64,000 bases of DNA from Gracilaria gracilis (lineage: Eukaryota > Rhodophyta > Florideophyceae > Gracilariales > Gracilariaceae). The position numbers were made by a program, and so were the translations under genes. The notes beneath the pieces were generated by a model that was given only the letters and a program-made list of their open reading frames with translations, was not told the DNA's origin and did not search any database. The DNA is taken from the NCBI GenBank assembly GCA_030374805.1, contig JARGSG010000198.1:1-64000 (forward strand), in the 5' to 3' direction. This document shows, piece by piece, positions 12,460 to 21,168 of the stretch; position 1 is the first letter of the stretch; each line of letters begins with the position of its first letter.

Positions 12460-13154
12460 CAGCTAAACCCATCCAACGCGGCTAATTCATTAATACACGA
12501 TTACTGTCATAACACCGCACCACTTAAACCAGCAACTCATTTGAACAGCTAACACTTGAACCAATGCATATTCGCTAATCCACCAATTCTTATTTCTACC
12601 ATTATGCTAAAAACCGCAAAACTTGACGACTGACTAAACCTGAAACACATTAAATTTTCTTATCCTGTAAAATGCCCAACTCCATAATCCTGGTATACTG
12701 CTAAGCCACTAAACAAAACAATCCCTAAATATCAAAATATTACTAGATTCCCTAATCCCCACTAATTGCTAAACCATTAAACAATATATTGTGCTAATCC
12801 TTCAAACTAATGAAACAGCTAAAACCTTTTAGTGTGCTAGTCTGATAATCTGCTAAACATGTGAAAATGCTAATTTGCTAATCTGCTAAACCTTTGAAAC
12901 CGCAAAACCTTTGAAACCACTAATTTTGCTATTCTGCTAATCCTTTGAAACCGCTAAACCACTAATTTTGCTAATCTGCTAATCCTTTGAAACCTAATCC
13001 CCAAATCCGTAAAACCCTTCAACGTCCCAAAACCGTAAATCCCGCGCGTTATAAATATAATATAAATCTATAAAACCACTGTGTACCCCCAAACCAGCAC
13101 GTTTGCTTAATGCATTAAACCGCTAATATATAATTACTATAGACGCGATAACCC
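12460..13154. repeat. Degenerate CTAAACC-like terminal repeats of element C (copy 1)
   Basis: About 700 bp is dominated by words such as GCTAAACC, GCTAATC, AAACCGCTAA and CCACTAATTTTGC, a diffuse quasi-telomeric pattern. It ends with GCGATAACCC at the element boundary. The same block is at 49505-50200. Confidence 0.7.
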
Positions 13155-13346
13155 TAGATACTAATATTAGAAGGAAATTGAATTTATAGCACATAAAAAG
13201 GAATTTGGCGCTGTACTCTTATGCGAGCCGGAAACAATACGTGCAATATAGTATTTTGGGTTATAAAGGTTTTCTTCTATTTAAAAACGATCAGGCTTGC
13301 TTCAATGGTTACGGGGTCATTTATGAGGGTTGCATGTTGTCATGAA
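13155..13346. other. Flank to the right of the truncated element copy
   Basis: AT-rich sequence with no supported gene. It is unrelated to the flank of the other copy, which is how the element boundary is seen. Confidence 0.45.
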
Positions 13347-13439
13347 ACTGTACGCGACCATTGAACGGGCCGTCCACACTGTACGCGACCATTGAATGGG
13401 CCGCCCACACTGTACGCGACCATTGAACGGGCCGCCCAA
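13347..13439. repeat. 31-bp tandem repeat, three copies
   Basis: Units starting at 13347, 13378 and 13409 begin ACTGTACGCGACCATTGAA and differ at one or two positions. The short frame that crosses it is a by-product. Confidence 0.85.
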
Positions 13440-13678
13440 AATAGCAAACAACCGTTCCTGATTTCTTTCCAAATTTGACCATGGTTACAGACAAACATTC
13501 TTTTGCTATGAAGCTTCTGGAAGAAAGCTGTGCACTCACCACTTGAAACTAATTTCATACTCATAAATTAAAGATTGGAAAAGATGGATGTTGGAAAACA
13601 ACGGTTTCTAGAAACCTGTGATAACGTTTTGGTTCAGAAGGTCCCAGTAAACATCTTTGTTCTAAACTAGATACTGAA

Positions 13679-14185
13679 CTAAGGTATTCTTTCTTGTCCT
13701 GGGTATGGGATAACTGTTGCCCATCTGTTGTGCCCGCCAACCTCAGCCGTGTAACGGAAAACGGCCTCCGGTGATGCTTGAAGTACTTTAAATTTTGTCC
13801 GGTCTTTCTCTGATGGAAGCTTGACAAACAAGACGTCATTAGCCTGCAACAGATTAAGATGGTCGTTACTCAATTTCATGCTTCCTAACTTATTTGCATT
13901 AGGTATTCCAAGGCGATTCTGCATATTCATCTTAGTGTCACTGTTGCACAAGACATCTAAGTCAAAAAAACACAGTTTTCTACTTGGGTTGGTATTGTTC
14001 TGAACGCAAAAGCAAATCTTAAAATCCGCGTCACCAGTTTCGTAATATCCATTGAATATCTTTCCATTTGGATGTCGAATTGCTTTCAAGCTAGCCATTA
14101 TTGTATGTTGCAGATTTCTATTGCCAATGTGTAATTTGGAGCCGCTAAATAGTGAACGTGTATAAAAATGAAGAATGAGTTTCAT
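13679..14185 (-). CDS. Unknown 168-aa protein, related to the 14646-15815 product
   Basis: The product has 168 residues. About 100 residues (from NGYYETGDADFKICFCV to GHNRW) align in register with the C-terminal part of the protein at 14646-15815: LLQANDVLFVKL against LLKVGDMIKIKL, and NRLGIPNANKL against NELGMASSKGL. A second in-frame ATG (MASLKAIRHPNGK, near 14098) matches the start of the shared domain better and may be the true start. The two genes are divergent, 460 bp apart. No known domain is recognised, so function is open. Confidence 0.6.
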   Translation of the reverse strand: MKLILHFYTRSLFSGSKLHIGNRNLQHTIMASLKAIRHPNGKIFNGYYETGDADFKICFCVQNNTNPSRKLCFFDLDVLCNSDTKMNMQNRLGIPNANKLGSMKLSNDHLNLLQANDVLFVKLPSEKDRTKFKVLQASPEAVFRYTAEVGGHNRWATVIPYPGQERIP

Positions 14186-14645
14186 CGCTTTGCTTTTCTA
14201 TACGGAAGAAGGGGGCATTTTCCCTAATCGATGCGTTTGAAATACAGTGGATTCTGATCCTAAAGAACCGACAATATTTTTGATGCCCAATACTCATAAT
14301 ACCCACAAGCGCGGAAAATATTCAAAATATATACAAAAATTAATGAAGCATCTATTTCAGTATTCTTTTTTTTCAAGTTACAAACATCTAAGCTTCCTAA
14401 CGCCTTTGAGATTCGTAATATGGCCTCCTGTGAAAAAGCCGGCTATCTACCGAGAACTCCCCAAAACTAACCAACCTAATCTTTTCTCGCACTTATTCCG
14501 CGATTTTAATCATATCAAAAACAACGGGCACCTCCTGCCTCGATTTTATGTATGACCCACACGGGTTGAGGCAAATGTGAAACCAAAACGAATTCCAATT
14601 AGCTAATCCATTCTCCCCAGTATATTTCCTGTTGCCCTGGAAGCA
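14186..14645. other. Divergent promoter region between two related genes
   Basis: AT-rich spacer between the starts at 14185 (minus) and 14646 (plus). No 35-bp palindrome of the element B type is seen, which places this pair outside that element. Confidence 0.4.
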
Positions 14646-15815
14646 GTGCATATAAACATGAACCCATCACTGTTTTTTCTGGCATCTTCCCTTTGCTACT
14701 GGTTACTGTTTCAAACTCTGCACAGAATGGCCGTTCCTCCTCAGATTCTTGCCACTTTGTTGCGTGTCGTAGTGCATAACCACCAAGTAGGCCAGTACAC
14801 AATTGAACCGGACACAAACGTACTGAACTTTACTGAGTCAGAAGTAGATCCAAATGTTAATGGAACAGACTTACTCAATCAGATAATTTACGTACATAAC
14901 CGAAACTCACGGAAACTTACCGTTTGTGGTGTTGCAGGCATTGTGCCTAATGGTGATGTCAAGATCTTGTTTACCAGCGACGGCCACATTCAAGAGGCCC
15001 AAATCAACCTGAGTAGGGATTTCTGGCTACCGGTTGCCCAGAATGCTTTGGTCATAGCTGGCGGACATGGTTATCTTGCAAGCCTACAAGATGGAAATGA
15101 GTTGGCTCCGTATGTTGGTGCCCCATATATACATGCTGCAAATGTCCTCGTAGCGCATCTTCTAGCGGCAGGTTATGATGCCCATGACATTCAGAATGGA
15201 CTACACCTTAATGAAGGTGGTGACGACGCACCACCAAATGGTGGAAATGAAAATAACGATAGTGATGACAGTCAGAACGACGGAAATGATGGCAATCCGA
15301 ACAACGATAATGGTGCCAACCAGAATACTGATAATAATGCGAATCAGAATACCATTGAAGGAAGTCAAGAACTTGAACATAAACACATATTACGTCATCC
15401 GGGACAGGACGTTAACGTAAGGGACCCAACAACAAAAGATTGGTGCAAGTATACAGTTTCAAATGGAATACCAGAGCCTCGACTGGTCTTTGTTTTGAAA
15501 ATGTTTCGAGGACCTTCAGTACGAGTCGTCCTCGATGATTTTAGTGTGCGCGTTTTCAGCCCTGCATGCAAACGTATTCGTAATGAGCTCGGTATGGCTT
15601 CTTCAAAAGGATTACTTCCAATATTTCCGGAAAACTTTCATCTCTTGAAAGTGGGCGATATGATTAAGATTAAACTTCTTAACAACGGGAAGGAGCGAAG
15701 GGCAAGAGTCGAACAAGGAATGAAAAATGAAGACGTTGTGCTTTTGAATTGCTCTGGCGATGCGTTGGGTTACAGACATATTGCTCTTAATTCTGAAGAG
15801 TTCCAAGAAATTTAA
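14646..15815 (+). CDS. Unknown 389-aa protein with Asn/Asp-rich linker
   Basis: Three parts are visible. The N-terminal half (about residues 28-195) is compact and hydrophobic (for example QIIYVHNRNSRKLTVCGVAG). Then comes a 40-residue linker rich in N, D and G. The C-terminal domain (about 270-385) is shared with the divergent neighbour at 13679-14185. If translation starts at 14646 there is a hydrophobic N-terminus (PSLFFLASSLCYWLLF) that could be a signal anchor; a start at 14727 (MAVPPQILAT) removes it and matches the neighbour's short form better. No family is recognised. Confidence 0.6.
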   Translation: MHINMNPSLFFLASSLCYWLLFQTLHRMAVPPQILATLLRVVVHNHQVGQYTIEPDTNVLNFTESEVDPNVNGTDLLNQIIYVHNRNSRKLTVCGVAGIVPNGDVKILFTSDGHIQEAQINLSRDFWLPVAQNALVIAGGHGYLASLQDGNELAPYVGAPYIHAANVLVAHLLAAGYDAHDIQNGLHLNEGGDDAPPNGGNENNDSDDSQNDGNDGNPNNDNGANQNTDNNANQNTIEGSQELEHKHILRHPGQDVNVRDPTTKDWCKYTVSNGIPEPRLVFVLKMFRGPSVRVVLDDFSVRVFSPACKRIRNELGMASSKGLLPIFPENFHLLKVGDMIKIKLLNNGKERRARVEQGMKNEDVVLLNCSGDALGYRHIALNSEEFQEI

Positions 15816-15840
15816 TTGTCAGATAGAGTAGATATCGTAC

Positions 15841-16119
15841 TATGAAAACCCCCCAAAACCCCTGAACTGTGCTGGAGAGCAGATTGTACCTGCGTTTGTT
15901 GGGGCCGAAAACAATGACTACATCTCCAGTACGTCTGTCGGCGAAGCGTTTGATTCAGATATTCTGGTTTCTGGTCCAAATGGTGCCGCTCCATTGGATC
16001 CGTCGTTCTCGAGCCATATGTGGACCCAAAAGTCGGTTCTCAGCTATAAGATCCTAGTTCCAGCTGGCACCGTTACTGTGAAGCTCTTGTTTCGCAGCTA
16101 TTACAAAAGGAAGCATTAA
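15841..16119 (+). pseudogene. Malectin-domain protein fragment
   Basis: A 90-codon open stretch without a clear ATG ends at TAA 16117-16119. It reads like the second half of a malectin domain, a carbohydrate-binding fold: FVGAENNDYISSTSVGEAFDSD, a T/S-rich strand pair, then LSYKILVPAGTVTVKLLF, which corresponds to the family's SYNIPVPNGTYTVTLHFAE-type strand. It follows the stop of the preceding gene by 25 bp in a different frame. It is probably a scrap of a host gene. The resemblance is by motif only. Confidence 0.5.
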
Positions 16120-16289
16120 TCTTTCAAGGCTTCTTGAAGATTTCGATTGTTAATACACGTGAGATTTTGCGTAATGGTTTCATGGAACAAAACCGTCAGA
16201 TAGAATATGAAGACAAAAAGAAAGTTCCTCACGTTTACAGACTACATCCAATATTAGATTCTTTGCAAGAAAAATTACTCTCGAACCCC

Positions 16290-16562
16290 CTACTCCGCAT
16301 CTCTCCTTTGAAAGGAACGACGGAAGAATTCGACCATGTTTCGTGTTTTTCCAGCTTTGCGGAGCCTTCCCATCTCATCCACCTTCTCCTTAAACATCGG
16401 GTCCTCAAACATACGGTATCTGTTCATCAGTTGCCAAAGGCCCACGGCAGTGCTATCATGGCATCGGGAAGCAAACGCGAACCCGTTCACATACACGTGC
16501 TTCCTCGTCCTTGTCACAGCCAACTTCTTCGCACTTACGCGTGTTTTGCTGATTCCTTCCAT
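16290..16562 (-). CDS. Possible small basic protein, unknown
   Basis: From ATG 16562 this gives 90 residues, basic and helical in the second half (LWQLMNRYRMFEDPMFKEKV, then EFFRRSFQRRD). The frame remains open upstream without an ATG, so it may be the last exon or a fragment of something larger. No family is recognised. The opposite strand has a 185-codon frame that looks less protein-like. Confidence 0.3.
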   Translation of the reverse strand: MEGISKTRVSAKKLAVTRTRKHVYVNGFAFASRCHDSTAVGLWQLMNRYRMFEDPMFKEKVDEMGRLRKAGKTRNMVEFFRRSFQRRDAE

Positions 16563-16932
16563 ACAAGCCAACTGGCAGAAAACACAATGCACTATGTATA
16601 CGAAGCCAAACCGCAAAACAACCAAACGGACCCGCCCGGTGTAAATAAATACGAAAACGGCGCGCTAGTACGAAAACAGGCACAGAAGTGACGTCTTCAG
16701 CGACACTGACCACGATAACAGCGATCTACCGCACAGTTCTCAGTGACGATGTCTACGAGGTAGGTAGGGCCCTCCAAAGCAGCACAGAGGCGAGTGGCAA
16801 CGATAGCGAAAATTATAGCACCGCTTCTCGCAGCATCGGCCACAACGATCACGACGACAGATGTTTATCCCCAAAACAACGGATGATAGAGACGATAGCA
16901 AGGGCAAGCTCACTATCGATAAAAGTGGCCCC
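16563..16932. other. Spacer left of element B
   Basis: No supported gene. The presumed left end of element B lies at or to the right of this stretch. Confidence 0.35.
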
Positions 16933-17083
16933 GTAAGAAACGCACACAACGCTTGCACCTCCTGGACAAAACTTGAAAATCATTTCCCAACAAATGAATA
17001 AGAGAGCATGACCATTGGATGGAGATATGCATCACTGGATTTTATTCGACGTTGAATACGCTTATCTCTTTTTCAAACGTGTA

Positions 17084-17118
17084 ATACGTAGATCTTCCGT
17101 TTTGTACAATACACGTGT
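17084..17118. promoter_or_regulatory. 35-bp palindrome, element B site 1
   Basis: Degenerate left arm ATACGTAGATCTT, centre CCGTTTTGT, right arm ACAATACACGTGT. It has the same 13-9-13 layout as the perfect sites at 25357 and 35699 onward. Confidence 0.6.
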
Positions 17119-17280
17119 CCCCGTATGCAGTAAGAAACGCACACAACGCTTGCACCTCCAAGGCAAAACTTGATAATCATTTCCCAACAAATGAATAGGA
17201 GAGCACTACCATTGGATGGAAATATGCATCACTGGATTTTATTCGACTTTGAATACGCTGATCTCTTTTTCAAACGTGTA

Positions 17281-17315
17281 ATACGTAGATCTTCCGTTTT
17301 GTACAATACACGTGT
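17281..17315. promoter_or_regulatory. 35-bp palindrome, element B site 2
   Basis: Identical to site 1, in the second 197-bp repeat, 228 bp before the ATG at 17543. Confidence 0.6.
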
Positions 17316-17542
17316 CACCGTATACCCATACTAAGGGCCGTAATCGCCCGTCTGAGAATATGTGCTCAAAATCCAAGATTTATCACGCGTTTACGGTTGC
17401 ACCAGAGCTCCCTTCCATTGTTTGCACTTTCCAAAGTCCTCCTTCCCTTGAGATCTTGGAATATTTAACACTAGAGACTTACCGCGCCTGCGCTTATCCA
17501 TCGAAGGAGAACTCTGGAACCGGTCGACATTAGCCAAGCCCA

Positions 17543-19267
17543 ATGACTCCCAGTTCTGAGCAGCAGACCTGTATGGAAATATCTTGGAGCTGCAAGGATG
17601 ATGATGCGATTTTGGATATAGTTCGGGAAGAGCAGCAAAATGGAAAGAAACGATACCAGAACATGTCCTTTTGGGAACAATTGAAGGAACATGAACTCAC
17701 TCCCATGGGGAAGACAGGGAAGCAATGCTACGAAAGGTCGCTCTCGCTGCTGCAGCAAAACTCCACCGCGAAACAGAAAGATTTGTCCGAGGAGCCTTTG
17801 TTCACAGCGGCACTGGAGCCTTTGTTCACAGCGTCACTGGGAGGAACAGGGAGGAGTGGGCACGACAACAATACATCTCTGAAATTAACCAGAAGTAAGA
17901 ATCATGACAAAGATACAAGTGAAACAGTTCCAACCGCTCCGGATGGAAATGGTAATTCCTGTCTTGTAGATATCATGGAGAACTCTACGGAGGACCTCGA
18001 TGGAGTTTTTGATCAGTGCACATCACCCATTGGAAATGAATCAAAGCTCGATCCTTGCGTTTTGGACCGTGGTTTGGACTATGCAAGCTGTGTTCATTCA
18101 TTGTTTTCACTTTCCAGTATCTTTAGGATCGGGGACGTTCTCCATACCAAGGAGGCATTGAATCAAATACACACGTCAGTTTCTCAACGATTTGGTTCCT
18201 CCAGGGGAAAGGAGCTTTTGTATTACATTTCTGTTAATGGTTTCCGAATGAAGCTTATTGATATAATCGAGGATATTCGATCTGTATTTAAGAGACGTTC
18301 TTTTCAAGTGGATGAGGTGAATAAGATAGCTAGCAAAAGTACCGAGTTCTTCATCATCCAAGGAGTGGAAGGCGAAGATGCAAAACGATGCAGAAGTACT
18401 GTGTGTCTCACGTTATTTGAAGTCATGAAGCAAACGGCGAGTTGTGAAATGTCTTCGAAAATGAAGCACATGTACTCGGAATATCGTTCTAGATACCTCG
18501 AATGGAAATGCCTACCTGTTTTTGATGAACCACATATGGGATCTTTGCTCATGGATGGATTTGAGGGATTTAAGAAATTCGTCAAAGAAAAGTACAACGA
18601 TACCACACTGACATGTTCTGCTTCGCAACTTAAGACGTATATAACCGAACTGAGTAACTTCTCTGATATTTACCATGGAAAATGCAATTCATTTGTGTCA
18701 AGAGTTCTTGACCACCAATCCGAATCAATCATTGAGCCAAAAACACCTCTAGCAGCGCTTACCGCAAGAGATGTATTGAGGGATCCACCATTCTTCTCTG
18801 ACAATGAAGACGTTCTCCCGGTGACAGCGAAAACATATCCATCCCTTTCCGACCAGGAAAAGGATGGAACAAACCTTTTCACTTGTGGTACTGATGGGAC
18901 ACATAGTATCAAGAACAGTGCTCCCAACCATGCAACACCTAAGACTAGAAAACGTGAAGAGACTATCTTGGTTGGTACACGGTTTGTACGGACGCGCTCG
19001 GGTGGTTATACCGACGAGGAAACCGATCTACTTCATAAAGGAATTCGGAAATATGGCAACGGAAACTGGAAGCCGATAGCTCAAAATTTGTTTTATCCGA
19101 GGGGTATCTACCGGGTCCCTTCAAGCCTCAAGGACAGAGCCCGATCCCTAGGATATCCCAGCTCACATAAGAAACGGAAGCTTACTTTGTCGAAGATCCC
19201 GGGAGCAGCAAAGAAAAATAGAACTACGCAAAGAAGCCCCTGTTCTCAGTCCGACGGCGAATACTAG
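17543..19267 (+). CDS. Telobox-type SANT/Myb DNA-binding protein
   Basis: The product has 574 residues. Residues about 11-60 form a Myb-like segment (CKDDDAILDIV, MSFWEQLKEHEL) reminiscent of the Rap1 Myb. A linker with a short repeat (LFTAALEP/LFTASLGG) follows. The central helical region (about 175-370) aligns with the broken paralog at 872-2539. Residues 489-538 form a SANT/Myb domain, YTDEETDLLHKGIRKYGNGNW then PSSLKDRARSLGY, whose last helix matches the telobox LKDKWR position of telomere-binding TRF-type proteins. A basic tail (HKKRKL) is a likely nuclear signal. It is the first gene from the left end of element B and reads inward. It could bind telomeric DNA or, more likely to my mind, the 35-bp palindromes; neither is shown. 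Confidence 0.8.
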   Translation: MTPSSEQQTCMEISWSCKDDDAILDIVREEQQNGKKRYQNMSFWEQLKEHELTPMGKTGKQCYERSLSLLQQNSTAKQKDLSEEPLFTAALEPLFTASLGGTGRSGHDNNTSLKLTRSKNHDKDTSETVPTAPDGNGNSCLVDIMENSTEDLDGVFDQCTSPIGNESKLDPCVLDRGLDYASCVHSLFSLSSIFRIGDVLHTKEALNQIHTSVSQRFGSSRGKELLYYISVNGFRMKLIDIIEDIRSVFKRRSFQVDEVNKIASKSTEFFIIQGVEGEDAKRCRSTVCLTLFEVMKQTASCEMSSKMKHMYSEYRSRYLEWKCLPVFDEPHMGSLLMDGFEGFKKFVKEKYNDTTLTCSASQLKTYITELSNFSDIYHGKCNSFVSRVLDHQSESIIEPKTPLAALTARDVLRDPPFFSDNEDVLPVTAKTYPSLSDQEKDGTNLFTCGTDGTHSIKNSAPNHATPKTRKREETILVGTRFVRTRSGGYTDEETDLLHKGIRKYGNGNWKPIAQNLFYPRGIYRVPSSLKDRARSLGYPSSHKKRKLTLSKIPGAAKKNRTTQRSPCSQSDGEY

Positions 19268-19736
19268 TAGTATTTTGATGGTTTGTGATGTTATGTCCAT
19301 TCGAGTGATTTCTCAGACTACTCTCCAAAAGTGTTGAATAAACTATTTTCCTCAACTTCGTTTACGTGCCGTGAAGCGGAGTATCGGAGTTTGAGGAGAG
19401 TTCTGGCCACAGCTCATGTAGATGGTGTAGGGACAGTACCAGCTCTACACGGCCCAGAGTGGACTCTGTAACGCTGTAGTGGAAAAGGAATTGTCTTCTA
19501 ATGTAAAAGGGAATCTGTGACTTTGAATGGGCCGTTCAGTGCTCCTGCCAGAGAAAACATAAGCCCAGCAAACGCCCTCAACATGTTTTACTTGCCATAC
19601 TCGTGAAAGAGAATACCATTAGGGGCAAATCATACGAAATCTTTTCCCCCTTTCCACTGTGTTTTCTTTATGCGCTAAGGGTGCTGCCTATATTATTCTT
19701 ATAACAAACTGGGAGAAGAAGAGGCGATGTTTCCAT
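19268..19736. other. Convergent spacer in element B
   Basis: This lies between the stops of convergent genes. No 35-bp palindrome and no gene is seen. Confidence 0.45.
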
Positions 19737-20759
19737 CTATTCTCCAGAAACTTCATCAATGGATGAATGTCCTTTGGGCCCATAGCATTCATCATTAAAC
19801 TTCTTGTCGTTTAAGATAAGCATAGGGAGGTACTCGTAGGACGTTTGTACCCTTTCGTTGTTCCAATTTTGGGAGCAGATATCATGCTGAAACAATATTG
19901 GAAGTTTCAAATATAACTTGGGGTTTGTACGCACTGGACGGATCTCTACTGCTCGTATGGTTTGGGTGAAATGTATTATGATTCCGTCATAGGTTCTTCC
20001 CTGTGCATCGACTTTCAGTGCACCTTCAGAAGATGATTCCAAATGCTTCCCTTGTACCCCCTGGCAATTATGGATTTGGATACGATTCCAACCAGCGCAA
20101 GAAGGTCTCAAAATCGGTTCAGATTCCTGTAACCTAAAAAGACTGCCATTGGATTTAGATTTCCAAAGAAACTCAAGCCAGCAGAGTACAGAGAGGGGTT
20201 TGCAAACCGGGAACCACGCCCACAGTCTAGATTTGTTTCGGAGGCGAACCTTATTGTCGAAGTCGAACGAACTAACGGGGATGACTAAACCAGGAGGGCC
20301 CATAGCACTCCATAAGATTTGAGTCTCCTCTGCGTAATGTTTGACCACATCACTTATCCAGCGCTTGTAGAGAGAAAACCCGCTGGAACCCCGTGAAAGA
20401 TTAAAAATTTGAGCTCCAACATCGAACACCGAATCACTAGACTGTTGAAACCGTTTTGTTCGAAGAATTTGGTTCTCACGCATAAATTCATCAGCAGACA
20501 GTCTACGAATCTCCATTGATTGATCAAAATGAAACACATGTTCTCCACTTTTCCTTGACAGATGGCCGAGCTAATGATATCCAATTTCACAGTTTACGAG
20601 TAGCATTCTTGGACGAATATTGTCGTTCTTGACTTGGGGAAGAACTTTGGGAAGCCTGAGCTCCGGTGCGGCCTGATTTTCAGGAATTCTAGGGTCAGAG
20701 TAACTGACGATCAAAACGGGCATTGACCCTGTAGGAAGTGCTTGGAGAACCGCAAACAT
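19737..20759 (-). CDS. Unknown protein with one in-frame amber codon
   Basis: From ATG 20759 the frame is open for 340 codons except for one TAG at codon 63. Both sides look coding: MFAVLQALPTGSMPVLIVSY before it, and HVFHFDQSMEIRRLSADEF and LYLKLPILFQHDICSQNW after. No domain is recognised. It is divergent from the ParB-like gene, and the two share the palindrome at 20986-21020. The TAG may be a loss-of-function mutation (CAG to TAG or TGG to TAG) or a read-through signal. Two other genes of the element have the same feature. If dead, the downstream part starting near 20513 (MEIRRL) may still be made. Confidence 0.6.
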
Positions 20760-20985
20760 GCTGAGAACTAAGGGCTCGCCCTCAAATCGACTTTACAACA
20801 GGTGCCCGTCAGGATTTGCACTGCTAACTTCGTCAGATCTAGGTGCGGATAATTATTCCAAATCCAGTCCTTTTCGCACGCGAGAAACCCAGCAACACGA
20901 ACCTTTCAGGTCATTCTTACAATTTGAGGGCTTCTTACGGAATACGTGCGTGGGACCCGTACACTGGTGTCTCGTGATTGAACTT

Positions 20986-21020
20986 ACACGTGGATTTTCC
21001 ATTTTGTAATATCCACGTAT
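20986..21020. promoter_or_regulatory. 35-bp palindrome, element B site 3
   Basis: Left arm ACACGTGGATTTT, centre CCATTTTGT, right arm AATATCCACGTAT. It lies between divergent starts (20759 minus, 21169 plus). It overlaps an upstream ATG at 21019, which argues for the downstream start at 21169. Confidence 0.65.
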
Positions 21021-21168
21021 GACTACGTGTTGGATTCCACTGCAAATGTTTCAGAACCCAACGGAAGTTGTGGGGCGCAGAGTGTTCATGTCCGTGAGTA
21101 GTTTATTTCCTATCGTTGCATTCTTTTCCAATCTCATATCCTTCTTGCCGTTTTGCGGCGTTACAAAT

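Larger units (their letters stand above)
9221..13154 (-). mobile_element. Truncated end copy of the tyrosine-recombinase element (element C)
   Basis: This 3.9-kb stretch matches 46265-50200 almost base for base, with only scattered substitutions and a few-base indels. It includes most of the recombinase gene, its 1.3-kb upstream region and the terminal repeats. Identity starts at CTAAAGCACG (9221 / 46265) and stops after GCGATAACCC (13154 / 50200). The left part of the element is missing and is replaced by telomere-like repeats. Near identity points to a recent event. Flanks on the right differ between the copies, which defines the element's end. Confidence 0.88.
16933..17326. repeat. 197-bp direct repeat, two copies, left end of element B
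   Basis: Copies start at 16933 and 17130 (GTAAGAAACGCACACAACGC) and differ at a few positions. Each ends with one 35-bp palindrome. They lie just upstream of the SANT/Myb gene. Confidence 0.9.
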
